Assembly (NCBI GenBank): GCA_000437515.1
Contig: FR898455.1
Location: forward strand, 1 to 9,952
Length of the DNA stretch: 9,952 nucleotides
Direction of reading: 5' to 3'
Origin: Acidiphilium sp. CAG:727
Lineage (GTDB): Bacteria; Bacillota; Clostridia; Christensenellales; Borkfalkiaceae
Numbering within the stretch: position 1 is the stretch's first letter; the number at the start of each line of letters is the position of its first letter. Of this stretch, positions 1 to 5,643 are shown piece by piece. The notes under the pieces were generated by a model. That model worked only from the letters and a program-made list of their open reading frames with translations. It was not told the origin of the DNA and searched no databases. The position numbers were made by a program, and so were the translations under genes.

Positions 1-301
1 TAAGGTTAGGCATCAGATTATAGAACTGGAAAACGAAACCCACGTCGCGACGCCGATAGTCGGTCAGTTGCTTTTTGTTGAACGAAGTTATATTTTTTCC
101 GTCAAGATCTATTTCGCCGTCCGTCGCCGTGTCCATTCCGCCCAAAAGGTTCAGAAGAGTCGTTTTCCCCGCGCCGGACGCGCCGAGAATCACCACGAAT
201 TCGCCGTCGTTCAGATCGAACGAAACGTCTTCTACGGCAAGTACGGTCAAAGAACCGGTATGATATTCTTTTCTTACGTTTTTCAGAGATAATATTTTCA
301 T
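1..301 (-). CDS. ABC transporter ATP-binding protein, MacB/LolD type (partial, C-terminus beyond window)
   Basis: The first 100 codons of an ABC ATPase, cut by the window edge. Seen: a Walker A motif GASGAGKTT at residues 40-48, followed by LLNLLGGMD, which is typical of the MacB/LolD/FtsE-like exporter ATPases, and a Q-loop VGFVFQFYNLMPNL with Gln92. The signature motif, Walker B and H-loop would lie outside. The ATG at 301 is supported by AAGGAG (308-313 on the plus strand) with a 6-nt spacer and by a consensus promoter about 45 nt upstream. By family knowledge it would hydrolyse ATP to power a membrane partner of the MacB/FtsX-like permease type that exports or extracts peptides, antibiotics or lipoproteins. 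The permease should be encoded just beyond position 1, but this cannot be seen. The substrate is unknown. Confidence 0.93.
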   Translation of the reverse strand, partial: MKILSLKNVRKEYHTGSLTVLAVEDVSFDLNDGEFVVILGASGAGKTTLLNLLGGMDTATDGEIDLDGKNITSFNKKQLTDYRRRDVGFVFQFYNLMPNL

Positions 302-344
302 AACTCGCTCCTTTTTTATAATCTTTTTTAATCGGCTGGATACC

Positions 345-373
345 ATTATAATATGTACGTACGAATATGTCAA
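345..373 (-). promoter_or_regulatory. Consensus sigma-70/sigma-A promoter for the ABC transporter gene, with palindromic spacer
   Basis: Read on the minus strand, TTGACA (373-368) and TATAAT (350-345) are separated by exactly 17 bp, a perfect consensus match. Transcription should start near 338, leaving a leader of about 37 nt that carries the AAGGAG ribosome site. The spacer contains the palindrome GTACGTAC (355-362). It also contains ATGT-N8-ATAT (353-368 on the plus strand), one base from the PadR-type operator pattern ATGT-N8-ACAT. A perfect promoter with a dyad between its boxes is the usual arrangement for a strongly repressed, inducible exporter. The repressor family (PadR or TetR) is inference. 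Confidence 0.85.
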
Positions 374-430
374 GCGGGATTGAAAATTCCGTTAAAAAAC
401 GAAATCCCCGCTGCCGGACAAATACGAAGA

Positions 431-460
431 AAAAAAGCGCGGCGTAACGCCGCGCTTTTT
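431..460. terminator. Rho-independent terminator, probably bidirectional
   Basis: A GC-rich 8-bp stem, GCGCGGCG (437-444) with CGCCGCGC (448-455) and a 3-nt loop, is flanked by an A-run on the left (432-436 and further A's to 428) and T's on the right (456-460). On either strand it reads as a hairpin followed by a U-tract. It lies about 85 nt past the stop of the antiporter gene and 58 nt before the ABC transporter promoter, so its natural role is to end the feoA-to-antiporter transcript and insulate the next unit. Confidence 0.9.
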
Positions 461-542
461 CTCCGGAATTTGCTCCTTTACCCGAAATTCCCTGCGGAAT
501 CTGCGGTAAAAAACGGTTTTTGAAATCCGTATAATATTCAAA

Positions 543-1541
543 TCAGATAAATACCGTGCACATAACGGAAATATACGCGGCGTACACGCAAAGCGACAAT
601 ATTCCCTGCCAGCGGCTGATCTTTTGGGATATGAGCGTCGGAACGAGAATTATCGCCGAAATACACAGGCACACCGGCAAATCGAGGTAAATATTCTGCG
701 CGATAAACGGCACGGCTTTACCGCCGATAAGAGAACAGAGCGGAAGAATAACGCTTAAATCGATTATATTCGCTCCGATAATGTTACCGACAGACAACGC
801 CCCCTGTTTTTTGATTATGGCGGTTATCGCCGTAACGAGTTCGGGCAGCGACGTGCCTATCGCGATGAAAATCGCCGAAACTATCGGTACGGGTATATGC
901 ATAAGGTCGGCGGCTATTATTTCGCCGTTATCCACGAGGAATATCGCGCCGAACGCGGTCATCGCCGCGCCGACTACGAATTTTACGATATTTACCGTAA
1001 CCGTCTTTTTGTTCGCGACGGGTTTTTCTTCCTTTTCTCCGAGTTCGTCGCCTTTAAGCATGGCGGCTTTCGCGTCTTTTACGTTGAAGAACATAAAAGC
1101 GACGTAGATTACGATTAAAAGCACCGACCCGCCCCAACTCAGTTCGCCGAAAAATCCGAACACTACGAGAACGAGCGCGGACGACAGCATAAGCAGGGCT
1201 TTTAACATAAAATCTTTTCTGTCCGTCCGACCGGGACAAGCCACCATAAGTATCGCGAAGATAAGCCCCAGATTCGCCGTAACCGAACCGACGGCGTTGC
1301 CTATCGCCATGCTCGTATCGCCGTTGCCCGCCGCAATCAGCGAAACGAGCAGTTCGGGAAGAGTGGTCGCGAACGACACTACCGTCGCGCCGACGAGTAT
1401 TTTCGGTATACCCGAAACCTCCGCTATCCAGGTTGCGGCGTCGACAAAGAAATCCCCGCCCTTTACTATTAAAACGAGTCCGACCAGAAACAACGGTATC
1501 GCAAGATAAGGCGAAACCGATAAAATCGCTTCTTTCAACAT
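543..1541 (-). CDS. Calcium/sodium antiporter, CaxA/YrbG family (K+-dependent Na+/Ca2+ exchanger-like)
   Basis: A 332-residue membrane protein with about ten hydrophobic segments in two halves, joined by a charged cytoplasmic loop near residues 152-182. This is the normal length and layout of prokaryotic Ca2+/cation antiporters. The alpha-1 repeat has FATTLPELLVS (Thr59, Thr60, Glu63) and GNAVGSVTAN (Ser86, Asn90). The alpha-2 repeat has GTSLPELVTA (Thr230, Ser231, Glu234) and GNIIGANIID (Asp261). The acidic and polar residues that ligate cations in NCX_Mj are therefore kept, although alpha-1 is atypical (ATTLPEL for GTSLPEL, GSVTAN for GSNxxN) and the alpha-2 Ser is Ala257. The protein should exchange Ca2+ or another divalent cation for Na+ or H+ across the plasma membrane. 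The start lies 24 nt after the fprA stop, with only a weak, distant AAGGGAAG as ribosome site. It is the last gene before the terminator. Confidence 0.93.
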   Translation of the reverse strand: MLKEAILSVSPYLAIPLFLVGLVLIVKGGDFFVDAATWIAEVSGIPKILVGATVVSFATTLPELLVSLIAAGNGDTSMAIGNAVGSVTANLGLIFAILMVACPGRTDRKDFMLKALLMLSSALVLVVFGFFGELSWGGSVLLIVIYVAFMFFNVKDAKAAMLKGDELGEKEEKPVANKKTVTVNIVKFVVGAAMTAFGAIFLVDNGEIIAADLMHIPVPIVSAIFIAIGTSLPELVTAITAIIKKQGALSVGNIIGANIIDLSVILPLCSLIGGKAVPFIAQNIYLDLPVCLCISAIILVPTLISQKISRWQGILSLCVYAAYISVMCTVFI

Positions 1542-1565
1542 TTTTCTTTCGTACTTCCCTTAACT

Positions 1566-2717
1566 TTATCCGATAATCTCTTTCGCCAGGGCTTTTATTT
1601 GTCCGACGTTTTCTTCGCTTACCGCCCCTACGATTTTGACCGTAGTCGGGCAGAATTCTATATTTTCGGATTTTTCAAACGCCGCGCGCATGATCTTCGC
1701 CGCCGCGGGCGCCCACGATCCGTTTTCGATAAGACCGATTCTGCGGTTTTTATAGTTCCTCTCGGTAAGCGCGTTTATGAAGTTTTGCATAAACGGGAAA
1801 ATCGAAGCGTTGTAAGTGGTCGTAGCAAGGACGAGTTTCCCGTATCTGAACGCGTCTTCCACCGCTTCGGATTCGTCGCATCTCGCAAGATCGTGAACGG
1901 CGACTTTTACCCCCGCTTTTTCGATTTCTTCTTTAAGTAACTTCACCGCTTTTTCGGTATGACCGTAAACCGAAGTATACGCGATCGTAACGCCTTCGCT
2001 TTCGATGCCGTAAGACGACCACGTGTTATACAAACCGAGATAATATCCGAGATTTTCGGTGAGCAACGGACCGTGAAGCGGCAAGATCTTTTCTATGTCG
2101 AGCGCAGCCGCTTTTTTAAGTAAATTCTGCGCCTGAACGCCGTATTTGCCGACTATGCCGAAGTAATATCTTCTCGCTTCGCACGCCCAGTCGGCTTTTA
2201 CGTCGAACGCGCCGAACTTGCCGAACGCGTCGGCGGAAAAAAGCAATTTTTCGCTGCTTTCGTAAGCGACGATAACTTCGGGCCAATGCACCATGGGCGC
2301 GCCGACGAACGTGAGTTCGTGTTTGCCGAGGTTAAGTTTATCGCCCTCTTTCACGACTATTCGTCTGTCCGTAAACTCGTCGCCGAAATAGGCTTTCATC
2401 ATTCTGAACGCCGCGGCGGACGAAACTATCTTCGCGTCTTTATAAACGCCCGCGAACTTCGCTATATTAGCCGAATGGTCGGGTTCCATATGCAACACGA
2501 CGAGATAATCGGGAGTTCTGCCGTTTAATTCGTTTTTAAGATTGTCAAGCCATTCGTCGCCGAATTTTTTATCTACGGTATCGAATACCGCGATTTTTTC
2601 GTCGAGTATAACGTAGGAGTTGTACGCCATTCCGTCGGGAACTTCGTACTGACCTTCGAAAAGGTCGAGATCGTGATCGCTTACGCCTATATAGCGTACG
2701 TCTTGGGTAATTTTCAT
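1566..2717 (-). CDS. fprA: Flavo-diiron protein, class A (O2/NO reductase, rubredoxin-dependent type)
   Basis: A 383-residue soluble enzyme of two parts. The N-terminal metallo-beta-lactamase-like domain has all seven expected diiron ligands: HMEPDH gives His76, Glu78, Asp80 and His81, followed by His144 (MVHWPE), Asp163 (FSADAFG) and His215 (LPLHGP). The C-terminal flavodoxin-like domain (about 243-383) has the FMN phosphate loop TSVYGHT and the later ENGSWAP segment. There is no extra rubredoxin or flavin reductase domain, so it is class A. By family knowledge it reduces O2 to water and/or NO to N2O in the cytoplasm using electrons from rubredoxin; no rubredoxin gene is in the window. Asp163 to His215 is 52 residues, shorter than the roughly 60 usual, because an acidic loop after the Asp is trimmed. 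The ATG overlaps the preceding TGA as ATGA, with AGAAGG just upstream, indicating translational coupling. Confidence 0.96.
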   Translation of the reverse strand: MKITQDVRYIGVSDHDLDLFEGQYEVPDGMAYNSYVILDEKIAVFDTVDKKFGDEWLDNLKNELNGRTPDYLVVLHMEPDHSANIAKFAGVYKDAKIVSSAAAFRMMKAYFGDEFTDRRIVVKEGDKLNLGKHELTFVGAPMVHWPEVIVAYESSEKLLFSADAFGKFGAFDVKADWACEARRYYFGIVGKYGVQAQNLLKKAAALDIEKILPLHGPLLTENLGYYLGLYNTWSSYGIESEGVTIAYTSVYGHTEKAVKLLKEEIEKAGVKVAVHDLARCDESEAVEDAFRYGKLVLATTTYNASIFPFMQNFINALTERNYKNRRIGLIENGSWAPAAAKIMRAAFEKSENIEFCPTTVKIVGAVSEENVGQIKALAKEIIG

Positions 2718-3535
2718 ATCGTACCTTCTATGGTAAATTTTTTATCGTTCAAATAATAAAGCGGCGAATTTTCGGCAAACCCGAGCGTTATTTCGGTAGC
2801 CGTCAACAGTTGATATTTCGCCTTATAGCGGCGGTTTATCTCTTCTTTGCCGTACTTTCCGTCACCGATTATAAAATGCCCCGTAAAGGCGAGATGCGCC
2901 CTTATCTGGTGAGTTCTGCCCGTTATAAGTCCGACCCTTAAAACCGAAGTTTCTCCGTCGCTTGACAGAACTTCGTAGTCGGTTATTATCTTGTCGTAGC
3001 CCTTTTTCGGCGTTGCCGAAATTTCGACTTTCGCCGCCTTTTCGTCCTTTTTCAGGTACGCCGTAAGCCTGTCCGCGTTTTTGGGCATAACGCCGCAGAC
3101 GGTAGCCGTATACCGCTTATCGAACGTCCTGTTTTTAAGTCCGTCGAACAATTCGCCGTAAGCAATATCGTTGAGCGCGAAAAGCGTTATTCCGTCGGTA
3201 TTGCGGTCTAATCTGTGCGTGAAAATCGCGCTTTCGTATTTTTCTTTCACCGCGTTATAAAAATCTTCCGACGTAACGCCTTTGGGCTTGTACGCCACGA
3301 GAATATTATCGTCTTTATACAAAACTTTTATTTCGATTTTTTTGTCTTCGCCGTCGTAGTAGACCGTTATTTCGTCGCCCTTTTGGGTTTTTACGTCTTT
3401 ATTTACCCGCCCGCCGTTTACTTTAACGTCCTTTTCGCGCAGTAATTTCATAATCTTTCCGTAAGTGATTTTATCCCCGTAAAAGCGAGAAATTTCTTTT
3501 ATTAAATTGTCGCCCGAAGAGTAAAAATTTTTCAT
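2714..3535 (-). CDS. RluA-family pseudouridine synthase with N-terminal S4 domain
   Basis: A 273-residue protein. Residues about 8-60 form an S4 RNA-binding domain (KITYGKIMKLLREKDVKVNG). The catalytic domain follows, with the motif FTHRLDRNTDG, whose Asp110 is the expected nucleophile, then KRYTATVCG (about 140-148) and the conserved GRTHQIRAHL (206-215). It isomerises uridine to pseudouridine in RNA. Family members act on 23S rRNA (RluC/RluD) or tRNA (TruC), and the sequence alone does not say which site. It is shorter than Escherichia coli RluD (about 326 residues), with a reduced C-terminal part. It overlaps feoB upstream and fprA downstream, each by 4 nt (ATGA), so it is embedded in the iron/oxygen operon. 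The ribosome site CAGGG is weak and lies inside the end of feoB. Confidence 0.93.
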   Translation of the reverse strand: MKNFYSSGDNLIKEISRFYGDKITYGKIMKLLREKDVKVNGGRVNKDVKTQKGDEITVYYDGEDKKIEIKVLYKDDNILVAYKPKGVTSEDFYNAVKEKYESAIFTHRLDRNTDGITLFALNDIAYGELFDGLKNRTFDKRYTATVCGVMPKNADRLTAYLKKDEKAAKVEISATPKKGYDKIITDYEVLSSDGETSVLRVGLITGRTHQIRAHLAFTGHFIIGDGKYGKEEINRRYKAKYQLLTATEITLGFAENSPLYYLNDKKFTIEGTI

Positions 3536-5229
3536 GCGAAAAGCCCTGAAAGCAGATATATAAGACGTGAAAATATCACGGCGTATATAAGTTGCAACGC
3601 CGCCGACAACGCCGTTTTTTTAATTCCTATCGCCTTTTTCATGGCGAAAAGCGCGGTTACGCACGGCGTGTAAAGATAAGTGAAAGCCACCAGCCCGACG
3701 CCTTGCGCCGTCGTAAGATTTATTCCCGCCGGGAAAAGCAGAAATAACGTCGACGCTACGCTTTCCTTGGCGAAAATTCCGCCGATCAGAGCCGCCGGAA
3801 ACCGCCAGTCTTTTATGCCAATCGGATACAGCAGGAAGGAAAAAGCCTTACCCGCGTAAGCGAGAAGCGACTCGTCCGCCCGATCCGCGCCGACGTAACG
3901 CATATCGGGCGATACCGACCGCAGAACGTAAAACGCGACAGACACGAGAAGCACCACGCTTCCGAGTTTTATTATAAACGATGTAAGCGTTTTTAGCAAG
4001 GATTTTAACGAAGAAGACAAATTCGACCGACGAAAATTCGCGATTTCGGCGGCAATAGGCCGCGGTTTTCGTTTTATAACCGTTTTGTACAGGATAAACG
4101 AATACGCAAGCGGCAGCGTCGCAGACAAAATATAGATTACGGACAGAACGAGAAAGGCGTACCCCTTAAAAACTTTTACGGCGATAAACGAATACACGGG
4201 GGTACGCGCCGAACAACTTACGAACGGCAGACAAAGTACCGTTCTCTTTTTTATTCCGTCGTCGCCTATCGACGACGAAGACGCCGCGGCGAGCGCGGTA
4301 CAGCCGTAACCGCTCATAAGCGAATAAATCGCCCTGCCGCCCGAACCGACCTTGCTTAAAACGCCGTCGCAAAAGGCCTGCGCGTAGGATAAAAAGCCGC
4401 ACGCGTCAAGCGTATCCCGACAAAACGACAATACCGCGATCTGCGGCAAAAATTCGAGTACGGAAAACGTTCCGCCGATTATCCCCTCGGTAATCAAACC
4501 GAGTATAAACGGCGAAACCCTGCCCGATAAGGCGGTTATCACCATTTTAGTTAATTTAACGCCCAGATAGTCGGTAAAAAATCTGCCTGCGTAAGTCGCA
4601 GGCGAATACCGCCCGAACGCAAGATAAAAAGTGAGAAAAACCGCGACTAAAAAGCACGAACAACCGAAAATCGGATTGTATTTTATTCCGTCGGCGTTCG
4701 TCTTCGGGTATACGACGTAGTCCTCGTTTCCGTCGCCCCTTCGGGGGCTTTCGACGCTTAAAAGTCGGGTTTTGAATTTTTCGACGTCGGTTTTATCGAT
4801 CGCTTCGCCCGCAAAAACGGGTACGCCGAGCGAAGAAGAAAGTTTGCCGGCGAAGATTTTCCCGCCGCGCTTTTCAAACTCCTTTACGAGATTGACGAAC
4901 AGAATTACGGGCTTGCCGTAGGCTTTTATCTCTCTTACGAGCCTTGCCGTCCGTTTTACAGTTTTTGCCTCGGTAACGATGACGATTATATCGTAATCGC
5001 CCTTTACCAGAAATTTTTCGGCGACCGATTCTTCGTTTTCGCTGCCGCGAACGGTATACAACCCCGGCAAATCCACAAGCGAAACCCGATTGCCGTCGAG
5101 ATCGAAACTCCCCTCGCCTTCGTCTACGGTTACGCCGTGCCAGTTACCCACCCTTCGGCTTTCGCCCGTAAGCGAATTGAACAGCGTAGACTTACCCGCG
5201 TTAGGATTTCCCGCAAGGACTATTCGCAT
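3532..5229 (-). CDS. feoB: Ferrous iron transport protein B (short, divergent FeoB)
   Basis: A 565-residue Fe2+ transporter with an N-terminal G domain and a membrane part. G1 is GNPNAGKST (7-15), the G2 region is RRVGNWHGVTV (25-35) and G3 is DLPG (53-56). The G4 position reads NLVK (113-116) instead of NxxD, and no clear G5 follows. The membrane region (about 185-565) shows both gate motifs: SGYGC with Cys310 and SCSARTPVY with Cys339, the usual SCSARLPVY. The late DWRFPAALIGGIFAKESVAS segment is also typical. FeoB is commonly 600-800 residues, so this one is short. The open frame extends 20 codons upstream to 5289, but the added basic residues have no family match and would run through feoA. 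The ATG at 5229 begins the conserved MRIVLAGNPNAGKS and has GGTGAG 3 nt ahead. It overlaps feoA by 10 nt, indicating coupling. Confidence 0.93.
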   Translation of the reverse strand: MRIVLAGNPNAGKSTLFNSLTGESRRVGNWHGVTVDEGEGSFDLDGNRVSLVDLPGLYTVRGSENEESVAEKFLVKGDYDIIVIVTEAKTVKRTARLVREIKAYGKPVILFVNLVKEFEKRGGKIFAGKLSSSLGVPVFAGEAIDKTDVEKFKTRLLSVESPRRGDGNEDYVVYPKTNADGIKYNPIFGCSCFLVAVFLTFYLAFGRYSPATYAGRFFTDYLGVKLTKMVITALSGRVSPFILGLITEGIIGGTFSVLEFLPQIAVLSFCRDTLDACGFLSYAQAFCDGVLSKVGSGGRAIYSLMSGYGCTALAAASSSSIGDDGIKKRTVLCLPFVSCSARTPVYSFIAVKVFKGYAFLVLSVIYILSATLPLAYSFILYKTVIKRKPRPIAAEIANFRRSNLSSSLKSLLKTLTSFIIKLGSVVLLVSVAFYVLRSVSPDMRYVGADRADESLLAYAGKAFSFLLYPIGIKDWRFPAALIGGIFAKESVASTLFLLFPAGINLTTAQGVGLVAFTYLYTPCVTALFAMKKAIGIKKTALSAALQLIYAVIFSRLIYLLSGLFA

Positions 5230-5444
5230 ATACTCACCGTAATTTTTCCGGCGTATTCTCTGCCGATAGCGATAACCGCCCCTTCGCATACGATAAGGGC
5301 GGTTTTATTTGAAAAAAACCTTACGACTTCGACCGTCGCGTTCTCGGAAATTCCGAGTTCCCACAGTCTTGCTTTGTCTTCGGCTTCAAGGTCGATATTA
5401 AGAATTTTAACTTTTTTTCTATGCGGGCAATCGATAAGCGTCAT
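5220..5444 (-). CDS. feoA: Ferrous iron transport protein A (FeoA, SH3-like)
   Basis: A 74-residue cytoplasmic protein of normal FeoA length. It shows the LWELGIS turn (28-34), two short beta-rich stretches (ATVEVVRFF and TALIVCEG) and AVIAIGREYAGKITV at the C-terminal end, matching the FeoA SH3-like core. FeoA is a small accessory protein thought to bind and regulate FeoB. Its last codons overlap the feoB start by 10 nt, the standard feoAB order. The ATG at 5444 is fixed by an in-frame TAG two codons upstream. I see no good ribosome site and no convincing promoter in the 199 bp upstream. A TAAAAT lies 5 nt before the ATG, but it has no matching -35 box. Confidence 0.9.
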   Translation of the reverse strand: MTLIDCPHRKKVKILNIDLEAEDKARLWELGISENATVEVVRFFSNKTALIVCEGAVIAIGREYAGKITVSICE

Positions 5445-5530
5445 ACGCTATTTTATGCCGCCGTCCGCCGAAATACGACGATTTTTCGCTCGCCGTTATT
5501 CCGAATCCGTCGGTTTTGCCCTTCCGGGCG

Positions 5531-5594
5531 ATGTTTCGCTTACGCTCAACATGACACTTTTTTAATCTGTCATCCTGAGGCTCTGCCGAAGGAT
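5531..5594. repeat. REPIN-like pair of inverted palindromic units in the gap between the ATPase gene and feoA
   Basis: Two hairpin units face each other. The right unit (5572-5594, plus strand) reads ATCCT-GA-GGC-TCT-GCC-GA-AGGAT. The left unit (5552-5531, minus strand) reads ATGTT-GA-GC-GTAA-GC-GA-AACAT. They share a 5-bp outer stem, a tandem G.A step, a GC inner stem and a small loop (GTAA is a GNRA tetraloop on one side). The outer stems differ by compensating changes. Between them ATGACA (5551-5556) and TGTCAT (5568-5573) form a perfect inverted repeat around a T-rich centre. I recognise the CTCAGGATGACA-type core as a widespread intergenic bacterial repeat, and spurious short ORFs are commonly called across it. 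It may end transcripts or stabilise the 3' end of the upstream mRNA. Confidence 0.75.
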
Positions 5595-5643
5595 CTCCCG
5601 GAAGGGTGGTTTCCCGCGGAGTAAATAATATCGAAACCGATTA

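Noticed and set aside
503..530. Small hairpin ACGG/CCGT (513-530) with a T-run on the minus strand, just after the antiporter stop
   Set aside because: It has only four base pairs with a ten-base loop. The strong hairpin at 431-460 is a far better terminator.
2520..2552. TTGACA on the minus strand inside fprA
   Set aside because: No -10 box at suitable spacing follows it, and it lies within coding sequence where codons explain it.
5230..5289. N-terminal extension of FeoB (20 codons rich in Arg)
   Set aside because: It overlaps feoA coding sequence, lacks family similarity and has no ribosome site. The ATG at 5229 starts the conserved G1 strand.
5445..5530. Possible promoter or Fur-type operator for feoA
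   Set aside because: A TAAAAT next to the ATG has no -35 partner at 16-18 bp, and I could not find a convincing Fur-like or DtxR-like dyad, so none is annotated.
5421..5624. Plus-strand ORF of 67 codons ending in CHPEALPKDLPEGWFPAE
   Set aside because: It reads through the palindromic repeat element; strings of this type are a well-known spurious translation of such repeats. It has no ribosome site and overlaps feoA antisense.
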